Part shown: positions 45,994 to 56,033 of the stretch, one piece after another
Layout of the letters: every line of letters begins with the position of its first letter
Numbering within the stretch: the first letter of the stretch is position 1
Source: Cycas panzhihuaensis
Taxonomy: Eukaryota; Cycadophyta
Assembly: GCA_023213395.1 (NCBI GenBank)
Contig: CM041465.1
Span: 232,135,741-232,199,740, forward strand
Direction of reading: 5' to 3'
DNA length: 64,000 nucleotides
Notes under the pieces: generated by a model
The model's input: only the letters and a program-made list of their open reading frames with translations
Told to the model about the DNA's origin: nothing
Database searches by the model: none
Program-made: the position numbers and the translations under genes

Positions 45994-47479
45994 CCATTTT
46001 GATTTGGCTGACTTTTGGCACAGAGTTGGCTAGAGGGCAAGGGTTCGGAGAGCATCTATTGGCGGTAGACACCTTGGATCATTACTAGCAAGGCCAACAT
46101 GATATGATGTAAACAGAGGTTGGACAAAATGGCACAATCAATGAATGTTGGTTACTTGAGGTCTTGCTACTGATGACATTTGCACAATAAGATAGGTTGC
46201 ATTAAGATAATTATGAGAAAAAGAAGGAAGTAGAGAGACTAAAGTTAGAGTTGGTGTTCTATGTGAGACTTTATCCTAGCAATAGATTTTGAGTTTTCCT
46301 TGCCAAAGCAGGTGAATGCTTATTAGTGGAGCATGGGGCTTCTATATAGTAGAGGCTCTCTAGGATTTCAACATTCAATTTCAGAGAGCATTAGGGTAGC
46401 AATGACAAGCAATTCACCTTGTAGTCTTGAAATCATACAACTAAGCTTCAAGACCATGGCTGGGTTTGCTTTTATGCTTCTTCTCTCTCTAATGTAGGTG
46501 CATATTTAATTTTCATTGTATTGTGGGTTGTATTACAATGTCAATTTTGCATGAAATAGTGTTGTCCAACTAGAGGGATGGCTCAACCTCAAGGTAGGTT
46601 GAGTCTAGACTATATAAATGGGAAATACACATGGTTTTATGAATATATTGGCCAAGCGTATATGTTTTCTTTACAAAGGACGAAGGACTATTCAAAATAT
46701 TATTTTAGTCAAAGCCTGGTATACAAGGTTACACAAGGGTAGTACGCATGCTCATACCTTTAAGGGTGCAACTTACACAGTTGCACAACTGCCTATCATT
46801 GAAATAGATTTAGAAGGAAAAAAGGAATTACATTAAGGCCCACAAATGACAAAAAATAGTTGATGGAATATGTCAACACCAACATCATGCAATACATCAA
46901 AAAAGAGTGCCTATATCTAGGTATAAACAAAATCAAGATAAGGCATAGTAGCCAAAATGTCATGCAATGTAGATAGAGCATCTAGAAGCAAAAAAATAGG
47001 AATGAAATGCATGCTACTAGCATCCAAGTCCTTATCGGGAAAAATATAGAGTGCCAAAATAAACAATAGAAAATGAGATAAGTGATCTAATATCTTGAAG
47101 GTGGTGCAATGCAAGAGGGTGCACAACTTTGAAGATGTGACTCGAAGCGTCCATGTTCACAAGGTAGGGTCATCCATAATAATGCACTCAGGTGACGGTC
47201 AACATTGTGAGTATTGAACAAAACATTAGTCACAAAATGGCCTCAAATATTACCTTACCTATTTCCAACAACTATAAAGTCATCCAACATTTGTTGAATG
47301 ATCTTAATACTAGAGTATCATTTGTGGGTGAACTTGGTCACGAGGCCTTGTTGCGAAACTTTGGGGGGTTGCCTAGTCATTGCTCTAGTGGTTGTGGCTC
47401 CTCGAACACCCAAGGTCAAAGCATTAACTATGTTTGGAAGTTAGTAGCAAGGCCTAGCTACAAAGGATTAGGAGGTTAT
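45994..47479. other. No recognisable gene
   Basis: Continues the host sequence interrupted at 41321. Short frames only. Some Ty-like sequence may be present but nothing diagnostic. No pseudouridine synthase exon seen. Confidence 0.45.
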
Positions 47480-48251
47480 TGTTGACTGCTGGGGGTGTTA
47501 CACAGCACTATAGTCTAGTTTCAGGATACTGTCAACATGGTCATTCACATACATTCCATATATAATTCACAGAATGGTACACAGCAGTACAGAAATCAAT
47601 ACATACTCAGCAAATCATCATCACAACACCAAGAATACACTAATTTCCATGTAACTCTTCCTTTTATTAAGTCAACAGTTCATTTACGTAGGTGGAATGC
47701 ATTCCCGAGCATTCTGCGACATCTGATCTTTCTGTTACAATGTGTACCCAGATGGTACTTATCATACAGTGATGCTCCAAATGGCTGTCATGCGTACTGG
47801 CTCCTGCACCTTTGCGTACCCGTGATATCCGGCTCTCACCCTAACCAGGTGAATCATGCGTACCTCCTTAAGTACTCATCTTTGGTACCTTTTGGTGAAG
47901 GGTTATGACTACTGTCATAACCGTACCCCTCGATCATCGTGCCCTTTCACTTAACCACTTGTTTGGCCTTAATTAATCGTCCTTTGAGTCAAATGCGTCC
48001 GTCGCACGCACCTCGACAGGTCTTCATTGGTCCCCTTGAGTCGTGCGTCTGGCCACGCTTGGTTCCGCCGCTGGTATGTATCTATCATACGTACCCGTTC
48101 CAGGTACGCACCTGTCATACGTACCCAGAATGCTAGTTTTTCTGCTGTTTTGCCTTGTGCGTACCTCCGTACGGTCCGTACCTGCACAACTCAGGTTATC
48201 TGACCTACCTCTGGTCCTCACACAGTCATTGGATCACTTTTGACTCCAACA
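47480..48251 (-). repeat. 3' LTR of the large Ty3 element
   Basis: 772 bases. On the minus strand it starts TGTTGGAGTCAAAAGTG and ends CAGCAGTCAACA. The LTR is rich in GTACGCA/CGTACC motifs. It lacks about 45 bases near its 3' end that the other LTR has. Confidence 0.92.
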
Positions 48252-48301
48252 TCTATCCCGAGTCAACAGTTATGGGTTTGAGCATCCTTGCTCAACAAAA
48301 C

Positions 48302-49063
48302 TCAAAAATCAAAATTTGGGTATCCCTCCCCACTCTGTCTCAAAGGCGGCTGCTGCCTCGGTCCCCCCAAAATTTCCTCGTTGATCTGTGTCAGGGTGGC
48401 AATAATGGCATCCTTCTCCTTTATTTTTTCCTGAAGGGCCGCTATCTCTGCTTTGTACCCTGCCTCCAAGTCCTGAATCATTTGAATGATAGGTCCCGCT
48501 TTATCCTGCGGTGTAGGAGGTGCTGAGGGTTCTCCTACCTCTGCTGCTGGTGGGAAGTCTTCCCATTCTTCCCAGGATGCTTCTGCTTCTTCCTCCTCTT
48601 CTTCTTCTGTTTGCTCCTCCCCTTTCTTTCTCTTCCCGCGACGATGAACAACTTGCTTCGTCCGATGAGGAATAGGTGTTCCTGGTGTTTTCTGTAACCA
48701 GGTAAGCACCTTTTGCATCTGCTTTTGAACTCGCCGTTTGGCTTCCATACTAGTTGTTGTATCTGGGAACTCTGCTACCCACTGTTTAATGATTGGCTCC
48801 CGAGGAGAGATGGTAGTTCTGGTCAACTGAACTTCCGGACACTGGTAAAATAATATTGCCAGAAGCAATGAAGGATGGCGGAATGGATGTGTCCGGATTT
48901 CCTGTAACTGTTGTCTCATGTTCTCCGCCAAAAATTCTGACCAATTCATTCTTTCTCCATCCCTGATTTTTAATAATACCTGCATCATGCCTCCCTGGAT
49001 GTAGGTATACTTCCTCTTTGACAAAAACCTGGAATTAATAACTTTGGCCACCCAAGTCGCCAT
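48302..49063 (-). CDS. Post-integrase ORF with acidic stretch and coiled coil
   Basis: 253 residues on the minus strand, open throughout. The N-terminal half is helical (MNWSEFLAENMRQQLQEIRT, HPFRHPSLLLAILFYQCPEV). The middle is basic (RRGKRKKGEEQ) then a run of nine acidic residues. The tail is a coiled coil (IIQMIQDLEAGYKAEIAALQ, EKIKEKDAIIATLTQINEE). The helical half recalls 'putative plant transposon protein' ORFs that several plant Ty3 elements carry beside pol. No catalytic motif. It lies about 1.2 kb after the integrase tail and ends 50 bases before the 3' LTR. Function unknown; a structural or silencing-related role is possible but not shown. Confidence 0.65.
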   Translation of the reverse strand: MATWVAKVINSRFLSKRKYTYIQGGMMQVLLKIRDGERMNWSEFLAENMRQQLQEIRTHPFRHPSLLLAILFYQCPEVQLTRTTISPREPIIKQWVAEFPDTTTSMEAKRRVQKQMQKVLTWLQKTPGTPIPHRTKQVVHRRGKRKKGEEQTEEEEEEEAEASWEEWEDFPPAAEVGEPSAPPTPQDKAGPIIQMIQDLEAGYKAEIAALQEKIKEKDAIIATLTQINEEILGGPRQQPPLRQSGEGYPNFDF

Positions 49064-49074
49064 CTATAATGTCA

Positions 49075-49422
49075 TTACCACGATTCCACCGGACATAATT
49101 TAAGTGTTAGGTGGCATAGTTCCCTCGACCACATTTCCTGGTCTACCTCCGACCTCTTTGCTCCCAATGGAACCTCTCCCTCCTTGGGAAGTCTAGTGAT
49201 AGTATGGACTATGTCTGCGTCCATTTTGACCTTCTTGCTGTCTGCCTTTAGGGCCATTAGGATTTGGTCCATTAATTCAGGGTCATAGTACATAGGGTTA
49301 CAATAGATGTAGTCTCCCCAGCCTGCCTGCTTAACCTTAGCCTGAAATGCAACTGGTAGAGCTTGGAGGTCTTGTTTTAACTTCGGAATGTAGGCCTCTT
49401 GGCACCCTGCTGTCCTCATCAT
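49075..49422 (-). CDS. Short ORF upstream of the post-integrase ORF
   Basis: 115 residues, MRTAGCQEAYIPKLKQDLQA to LCHLTLKLCPVESW, stopping 12 bases before the ATG of the next ORF and in a different frame. Predicted helical, with DYIYCNPMYYDPELMDQIL in the middle. The pair may be one protein split by a frameshift, or joined by splicing or reinitiation. I do not recognise a family. Confidence 0.45.
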   Translation of the reverse strand: MMRTAGCQEAYIPKLKQDLQALPVAFQAKVKQAGWGDYIYCNPMYYDPELMDQILMALKADSKKVKMDADIVHTITRLPKEGEVPLGAKRSEVDQEMWSRELCHLTLKLCPVESW

Positions 49423-49653
49423 GGCTGTGGAGTCCCAGAGATAAGAAAGAAACCAAAGCGTACCAGTAGAACCGTACGTGCGTACCTCTGTAGAACGCTT
49501 GCCGTTTCTTTGTCCTTGCGTACTGTGATGCGTACCCGAGTAGGTCTTTGCGTGCCGTTTTCCGTAGTCCGTTCCGCTCTGCGTACTGCACGAGAATGCT
49601 CGCAGGTACGTAATGATTTGTCATTTTGTGTATTTTGTCTTATACGTGCCCTT

Positions 49654-50060
49654 GGTACATATAATGTTAAAAGCTTTCATTATACGTACTTGATTGCGTA
49701 CTTCCTTTGGTACGTATAATGTAACTAATCACTTAAGTATCTTTTACACAGTGTGTACCTGATTACGTACTTTGTTGGTACGTATAATGTAAATTTTTAA
49801 TTTACGCTCCTTTGCACTGTGCGTACCTGTTTGTGTACTTTTTAGGTACGTATAATATAATTAAGCCACTTAAAAGTTATTGATACCATGCGTACCTGTC
49901 TGCGTACTTTTTAGGTACGTATAGTATAATTCCGAGTCACTTTTTAAAACTATGCGTACTTTAGTGAATTCCTTTGGTACGTATAGTGCATTTTCAACTT
50001 TATCCTTTGTTCCAACTATGCGTGCACAGTAACATACCTTTTTTGGTACGTACTGCGTAA
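49654..50060 (-). repeat. 68-bp tandem array built on GGTACGTATA
   Basis: The plus-strand motif GGTAC(G/A)TATA-ATGTAA starts at 49654, 49709, 49777, 49845, 49914, 49976 and 50045, mostly 62-69 bases apart (first gap 55). In most units GCGTACCTG and GCGTACTTT precede it. The units are diverged in between. It lies between the integrase tail and the extra ORFs. The last unit reads GGTACGTACTGCG. Confidence 0.88.
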
Positions 50061-50299
50061 TTCTTGTATCTTGGATGAATTTCCCTCTGATTTTTTCTCA
50101 GATTATGCTGCTGTTACTTATATCAGTAATGAGTTATGGTTATTTTTTAATTTTTCCAATTTTTTTTTCTATTTTTGTATCCATACCGAACTGGATCATG
50201 GCTCGGTATCAAGGCAATTGGTTGCCTCAACATCATGCAATACGATATGGTACAACCAGCTGATCCTGCTGGTAGGCTGGGCTACTCAATGTAAGGCTT

Positions 50300-51302
50300 G
50301 AGTCTGCTACCATTTACCCGAGTTGGTAGCAGAGGTCTGTCGATCTCTCGGTCGCCGATCCATTCTCGAAAATTCTTTCTGTGATGTATGGTCCCAACCA
50401 CCGCATCTTGAGTTTCCTGGGGTGCGTTTTGAATTTACTGTCATCTGACAATACTTGATCGTTGAATTGTGGTTTCCATAGATGGCGGTCATGCCATGCT
50501 TTTTGTCGCCGCTTTTCGATATGTTGCAACTAGTTTGCTAGGTGTCGCTTCTCTTCCAATCAGATTAAGTCTTCCGATTCGTCGTTCCAAAGACTGGAGG
50601 TCGCCTAATCGCCATTGTATTGCCACTCGTAAGCTGGGTATCTCAAACTTGGTCGGAAGAATGGCTTCCGTGCCATATCTGTTGGAATGGGGTCTGTCCA
50701 ATTGACCTTTTGTATGTCGTACGAAAGGCCCATAGTACGGAGGGTAACTTCTCGGCCCAATCCGATCTGCCGATGTCGCATATCTTTCGCAAGCAGTTTT
50801 CGATTATCTTGTTCGAGCTCTCTGCTTGACCATTGGCTCTCGGATAGTAGGGAGTTGATTTCCGATGGCTAATCATGAAGGCGGTTGTCAATGTTTCAAT
50901 AGTTTGGTTGAGGAAGTGGGCACCTTGGTCACTGACAATCTCCAAGGGGCATCCAAATCGCGTACTTATTACCTCATACAGAAATCTTGCTGTGCTTTCT
51001 GCATTGGCTTTTCTTAATGCGCGTGCTTCCACCCATTTTGTCGTATAATTAGTTGCCACCAGAATGTATCGAGTTTTCGATCTCCGCGCTGCTGGTTTGA
51101 TTGGCCCCACAAAGTCGAGCCCCCATCTTTCGAACGGTGCCAAGGGTAATATGGGATGCAACGGTTGGAAATCCTGTCGATTAGGTTTCCCCACGCGTTG
51201 GCAATAATCGCATGCTTGAATCCATTTTTTGACATCTTCGAACATTGATGGCCACCAGAATCCCGACGTCAAGATCTTCCGCCATGTGGCCAATTTTCCC
51301 AT
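50300..51302 (-). pseudogene. Ty3 integrase
   Basis: Minus strand. MGKLATWRKILTSGFWWPSM and CDYCQRVGK give the second half of the HHCC finger. The core has GLDFVGPIKP (first Asp), IVSDQGAHFLNQTIETL (second Asp) and NGQAESSNKIIENCL (Glu), so all three catalytic residues are intact, in one open frame to 50643. After a frame change comes the C-terminal part: QKAWHDRHLWK, SDDSKFKTHPRKLKMRW and LGPYITERIFENG (about 50330-50510). No chromodomain motif follows. The N-terminal finger half upstream of 51302 is frameshifted (near 51350-51480). Confidence 0.92.
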
Positions 51303-51510
51303 GTGACCACCCGCTATTCCTTCATGTGCCTAGGACATGATCTGGTTTGTCTCATGCTGTCGAACACAACGTTGCAATACGTCATCTGGCCCCAATTTGT
51401 ACAACTCGCGTGATAAGTGATACGGCTCGCTTTTCGATGAAATTTCTTTTCCTGCGATCTAACTCTACTGGCACTTCTCCGGTCGCTAGATACTCTGGTA
51501 TTCCCTCATA

Positions 51511-52082
51511 CTAGTCATTGGAACCGCTTCTATCTTTGAATAGAGTTGCGTCTGGAAAATCATCTGGTATCCCTGTGGCTTTCTCTCCATTTTTGATTCT
51601 CGACAGTTGATCTGGAATGATGTGGGCTTTGCCAGGTTTCACAATGATTTTGAATGAGAATTCTTGAAACAACATTAACCATCTGCTGATTCTTCCTCGC
51701 ATAATGGGTTTATTTACTAGATACATCAGGGCTTGGTGGTCGACGAAAAACAGGAATGGATTGGATAACAAATAATGTCGAAACTTTTGTAATGCATAAA
51801 CCATGCCGAGTGCTTCCCTTTCCGTTGTTGTATAATTCTGCTCAGCTCTCGTAAGTTTCTGACTGGCAAAATAGATTGGATGATCTGTTTCATCATTGCT
51901 GGGTTGTCCAATATGCATCCAATAGCGTATTGTGACACATCCACATGTACGGGAAAAGTTTTCTTCCAATCTGGGAATCGCAGTATAGGCACTGCTACAA
52001 TGGCCTGTTTCAATGTTTCGAATGCTCGTTGCTGATCTTCTGTCCATATCCATTCAATATTCTTTTTCATCAACTCTTCCAA
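51511..52082 (-). pseudogene. Ty3 RNase H
   Basis: Two overlapping frames must be joined: IEWIWTEDQQRAFETLKQAI and FPVHVDVSQYAIGCIL (from 52082), then, after a frame change near 51870, HPIYFASQKLTRAEQNYTTT, EREALGMVYALQKFRHYLL and FFVDHQALMYLVNKP (to about 51700), ending KPGKAHIIPDQLSR. This is the standard RT-linked RNase H that digests the RNA template. Catalytic Asp/Glu/Asp positions are visible. The frameshift disables it. Confidence 0.9.
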
Positions 52083-53138
52083 AGGTCCAGATATATATAT
52101 GCATACCCTCTGATGAATTTCCTATAATATCCCGTCAAACCCAAAAAACCTTTCAGCTGCTTTCTCGTACTCGGTGTCGGAAAGTGTAGAATGACAGACA
52201 CTTTTGCTGGATCCGTCAGCAATCCTTCTTTGCTGACTATATGCCCTAAGAGGTTTCCAAAGGGTACCAGAAATGTACACTTTTCTGGATTGAGACATAG
52301 TTTACTTTCTCGACAGGTTTGCAACATTTCTCTCAAGTTTTCCATATGATTTTCATTAACCCATACAACGTCCAATCGTCTAAGAATACAACAACTTTTC
52401 TCCAATAAATTTTGAAAAATATTAATCACAATCCATTGGAATGTTCTTTGGTGCATTCGTAAGACCGAATGACATTACCTTATAGGCATCGTACCCCATT
52501 ACATTACGAATGTTGTCTTTGCACGATCTTCCGGCAATCGCACTTGATTGTACCCACTAAATCCGTCTGTGAAGGAATAGATCTCATTCCTCCAACTGCT
52601 TCCAAAATATCCTCCGTGAAGGGTAGCGGAAATGGATCTTTTTCGTCACCTTATTCAACATACGTAATCCACACGGACCTAATTTTCCCATTTTCTTGGG
52701 AACCACTACTCTGAGGCTCACCCGATCGGTAGTCGATTTAAATATATATAACACCTTCCAACATTTTATCAGGTTCTGCTTTTACTTTCTCTTTGTATTT
52801 TGGATTCATCTGGTATGGTCTTTGTTTTACTGGTTTGGCGTCCTCTACTAGATCAATATGATGCATTCCTATCTCCGGAGGAATACCTTTCAGGTCTTTA
52901 TACGACCATGCGAACACATCACAGAATTCCTCGAATAACTGTTGAGCTTCTGCTACCATTTGGGGATCTCAATAGTTTCCAATTTGAATAAGCTTAGGAT
53001 TTTCTGAACTACCAATATTAATTTCTGTAGTTTTCAGCTTTGTTATACCCACGTCTTCTACATTTTCGATTTTGTGTCCCGGAGCGTCTTCTATTTTTCT
53101 TTCTCCAACAGTGAATTCTGTAAATTCTGCAGGATAAT
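52083..53138 (-). pseudogene. Ty3 reverse transcriptase
   Basis: Minus strand from the LINE boundary: LFEEFCDVFAWSYKDLKGIP and DAKPVKQRPYQMNPKYKEKV (52738-52959), then LRVVVPKKMGKLG and KDPFPLPFTEDILEAVGG (about 52600-52735), a damaged palm, the active site as VVVFLDDWTLYG (about 52370-52400, the usual YLDD read as FLDD) and FLVPFGNLLGHIVSKEGLL with QLKGFLGLTGYYRKFIRGY (52100-52280). Several frameshifts (about 52500-52590, 52450) and stops. Before 52960 an acidic linker follows from the spacer across the LINE. Confidence 0.9.
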
Positions 53139-53156
53139 TCATAATCTCTTCTTCTT
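53139..53156 (-). repeat. Target-site duplication of the LINE (3' copy)
   Basis: Plus-strand TCATAATCTCTTCTTCTT, identical to 54607-54624. It directly follows the T run that is the LINE's poly(A) tail on the minus strand. Confidence 0.92.
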
Positions 53157-53329
53157 TTTTTTTTGGTAAGATAAAATGAGATTATAGTGGGTTTGAGCAG
53201 GATCCCACAACCTATTACATCGGGGAGCCTTGAGCTACCATGAGATATTTGACCGTGACATCCCCACGGTCTAGGCCAGAAAGCTACCTGCCGGGACAAG
53301 CCCCACGGCTAGCTGTTGCAAATCATATC

Positions 53330-53990
53330 CTTCTCTATCAGAACCATAAGATCCCTAGGGAAATCACTCTTCCACACTTGACCTTCCCGATGCCTTGCCC
53401 CCCAATTTGCCAAGAAATCAGCTGGTTTATTTCCTTCTCTGAAAGTATGCCTTATACGGACTTCAGCCAGTGCCTTCATGAGCTCTTTGGCGTCATTGAA
53501 AAGGGACTGGAATCTCGATCTGGGAGGGCCTCACCTTTTAGTGTCTTGATCACCACCTCAGAATCCCCCTCTAGTACCAGATGCTGGAGGTTCTCTTCAA
53601 CTGCTAGGTCGAGCACCTTAAACATAGCTTGCATTTCCGCATAGTGGTTTGTCTGACATTCATAGTAGTCGCGAATGCCCGGATGGGGAGCCGGTGCTAT
53701 CCCTCTGATACCCCCACCCCGACTTCCCTGTGATTCCCTTTTGCGGCCCCATCAAAATTAACTTTGCTCCATGTCTCCTCGGGAGGCGCCAACTCTGATT
53801 TGAGCCTTGCAACTTCAAAAACAGGAGAAATACCCCATTTGCTAAGAATCCTGCTCTCACATGCGAAATCGTTTTCTTTCACATTTCTAACATTTTCCTT
53901 AATATCCAGGGATATTACATTGAAGATGGCTTTCGATCCATCGGTGATCTGGAAAATCGCCGATTCCTTTCTTTCCATATGTTCCAAGCC
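53330..53990 (-). pseudogene. LINE RNase H domain
   Basis: EETWSKVNFDGAAKGN (about 53700-53760) is the start of the plant-type RNase H found at the end of LINE ORF2 and in related host proteins. ECQTNHYAEMQAMFKVLDLA, EENLQHLVLEGDSEVVIKTL and a late LISWQIGG follow (53380-53650). Asp, Glu and Asp of the active site can be placed. A frame change near 53680 and stops later show it is not intact. Confidence 0.82.
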
Positions 53991-54326
53991 ACAATCGGGA
54001 GCACAACGTTCGGATGCGGCTCGATTCTATACGAAGGGGCTAAGTCAGGCAAGCCATAAATCGAAAGTCTCTTTTGAAAATGTCCAGCAAACCTCTAGTC
54101 TCCTAAGAACCATCCTCCAGACCTCTCTAGTGTATGCACACCCAATGAAAATGTGGTCCATAGATTCTTCCTCAGAACAGCATAAGATGCATCTGTTTGC
54201 CAGGTCAAAACCTCTCTTCTTCAGATTATCTAAGGTGAGGATTTTGTTCTTGAGGCAGGTCCACCAGAAAATTACTATCTTGGGAATAATAGGGAGCTTC
54301 CAAACCCCTTCAAGGGTTGGATTTCT

Positions 54327-54587
54327 CTAATCGCCCCAGGATAAACAAAGGAAATGATATCCTTGTTTTACGGTGTAGTCCCCAGACGGTCCTAAAGGCC
54401 ACACAATCGTATCCGGCGAAGTCATTTTGGGTATATAATTCTTACGAAGGATCTTTTTTACCTTGTTTAGACCCTCTTGCAGTCTTTCTCCTTGAATTTC
54501 CTCCAGAGGCTTCCATCGCCTATATTTTCCACTCCCGGTCCAGTAATCCTTGACCTGAGTGCCATATTGCCTGACACAGGGCCCCAT
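54327..54587 (-). pseudogene. LINE ORF2 zf-RVT-like segment
   Basis: 86 residues including WKPLEEIQGERLQEGLNKVK, then TSPDTIVWPLGPSGDYTVKQ and GYHFLC. The D-x-x-x-W-x-x-x-x-x-G-x-Y-x-V-K-x-x-Y pattern is diagnostic of the region after RT in plant L1-type LINEs. CxxC partners of the zinc-binding part (…CLKNKILTLDNLKKRG.. and CCSEEE…) are visible on the minus strand at 54170-54260. Confidence 0.85.
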
Positions 54588-54606
54588 AATAGGTACCAGG
54601 TCTGGA

Positions 54607-54624
54607 TCATAATCTCTTCTTCTT
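54607..54624 (-). repeat. Target-site duplication of the LINE (5' copy)
   Basis: Same 18 bases as 53139-53156, marking the 5' end of the truncated LINE. Confidence 0.92.
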
Positions 54625-55278
54625 CACTATGTATAGATTCTCATTTCCTAATACATTGAATCTTTGTTCTAATTTTATGCTCATTATTCTAATAAGTTTC
54701 AGGATTTTGTTTATTTCTTGGTTATCTGAAGTATGCCTAAAGGATTTTATAAAAGATTTCTTTAGGTTTCCCCAAGTCATATCTAGATTTTGCTCCTTTC
54801 CCAGGAACCAGTCCTTTGCTACTGTCCCCAAGGTGTGGTAGAAATAGTTAGGCCAATTCCGTTTAGGTATACTCAAGGATCTCCAGTTTTGTTTACACAC
54901 CTGTATATGTTTTCTAGGGTTATGATCTACGTAGAATATTGGAATAGTTGGTTGGGTTGGATGATCGAATCGTATTCGAAACATCGTCTGTAATTCTTGC
55001 CAACTCCTAAGAGTATCTTGGTGAGCTAAGTACCAGTACCAAGCTCTCCCTCGCAGGGTTAGGATTAGGTCTTGCTGCCATTGGGTTTTATCCCAATTTC
55101 CTTGATCTATCCAATACTCAACACAGTGTGTTAAATGGGTAGTCCCATATAACTGTTCCCCATAGAATGGTTTAACGTAGTTCCCAATATAGATTTGATA
55201 GTTTGTTTCTTCCGGGATAATGATTTTACTCCCTAGACCAGATTCACTAGAAGTACTTACCAGCAATCCTCCTTCCAT
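54607..55278 (-). CDS. Gag-like segment between protease and RT of the large Ty3 element
   Basis: 223 residues in one open frame, located after the protease spacer and before RT. It contains what look like two gag-type cores: QQDLILTLRGRAWYWYLAHQ then WQELQTMFRIRF, and WPNYFYHTLGTVAKDWFLGK then TWGNLKKSFIKSF. Each fits the Ty3 gag pattern (helix, L-x-G-x-A-x-x-W, then W-x-x-L/F...F...F). A normal gag already exists at 56722-58427. A 13-base C run on the coding strand (55384-55396) separates this frame from the spacer frame; one base more or less there would join them. So the original product may be protease-spacer-gag-like in one chain. The frame ends at the LINE boundary. Role unknown. Confidence 0.6.
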   Translation of the reverse strand: MEGGLLVSTSSESGLGSKIIIPEETNYQIYIGNYVKPFYGEQLYGTTHLTHCVEYWIDQGNWDKTQWQQDLILTLRGRAWYWYLAHQDTLRSWQELQTMFRIRFDHPTQPTIPIFYVDHNPRKHIQVCKQNWRSLSIPKRNWPNYFYHTLGTVAKDWFLGKEQNLDMTWGNLKKSFIKSFRHTSDNQEINKILKLIRIMSIKLEQRFNVLGNENLYIVKKKRL

Positions 55279-55334
55279 TTCCCCAGTTTTGGTGCCAATG
55301 GTTGGAAGAGATTTATGGTTGGGTGGGTGTACCT

Positions 55335-56033
55335 CTAAGGAAGAAGAGGAAGGGATATTACTTCCTTCCTCGGGTTGTAATAAGGGGGGGGGGGGGTAGG
55401 GGAATCTACCTCAGGACCCACGCCTGATGTAGACGGGATGTCGGGATTACTATTAACTACAAAAAAACTATGAAAATTACTAGGTAGACTAAGGGTTGGT
55501 TGGTCTAGGTTGTTACCAATTTTCAAATTATCGTTAGTCAGCATATATTCAAAAGAATTTGAATTATTATCAATGTTTGCAGATACACATTTAGATAACA
55601 AATTACATCTGTAAGAAGAAGAGTTTACTTCATATGCATCCTGAAGCCAGTAATCCACGAACCTCATACTGTGTTCGTCATCCGAAGAGTTGTATATTTC
55701 TTCGAGATCTGTTGGTTCTTCATGCTGGTGGTTATTCGATGTGGTGGGTTTTTCTGCCATGTGGAAGATATGTTCTTCCCTAATGGAAGAAAATGTCGTG
55801 TCGCTTGTTACCGTGGTGCTGGATCCTTCATTTGGAATTACTTCAATCGAACTTCTTCCCAGCATTGGCAGTACCACTTTGTTGTTGCTATTCGATAGAG
55901 TGAAGGTTACTTTTTCCCAATTCTGAAGACATTGCGTTTTGTATAACCATGGCCTTCCCAGTAGTCTTTGGGTAGGGTGTTGCTCCTTTCTCGTCTCCAC
56001 AATTGTGAAGTCAATCCTTACCACTATCACCAC
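55335..56033 (-). pseudogene. Ty3 protease C-terminal part and acidic spacer
   Basis: The first 60 residues hold the protease end (FTIVETRKEQHPTQRLLGRP, then WLYKTQCLQNW). After that is a Ser/Asn/Asp/Glu-rich, probably disordered spacer with FVDYWLQDAYEVN and a Pro-rich end (DSPTPPPPYY) at the C run. A similar WLQ-AY-VN segment is found at about 11990 in the decayed relative. Confidence 0.75.

Larger units (their letters stand above)
53157..54606 (-). mobile_element. 5'-truncated LINE (non-LTR retrotransposon)
   Basis: 1450 bases on the minus strand, flanked by an exact 18-bp duplication and ending in a short A tail (T run 53153-53164 on the plus strand). It contains only the C-terminal part of a LINE ORF2: the zf-RVT-like segment and a plant-type RNase H. 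The 5' part, including RT and endonuclease, is missing, as is common when target-primed reverse transcription stops early. It sits inside the Ty3 element and postdates it. Confidence 0.92.

Noticed and set aside
48024-48243. Arg/Thr-rich frames with repeated RTR/GTD patterns
   Set aside because: They arise from the CGTACC-rich LTR sequence, present in both LTRs in different frames; not a gene.
49590-50060. CRISPR-like array (regular 68-bp spacing)
   Set aside because: Units diverge along their length, only a 10-15-base core is kept, and the setting is a plant LTR element; this is a tandem repeat.
53764-54330. 188-residue plus-strand frame
   Set aside because: Lies antisense to the LINE RNase H and zf-RVT segments, which have recognisable motifs; no domain on the plus strand.
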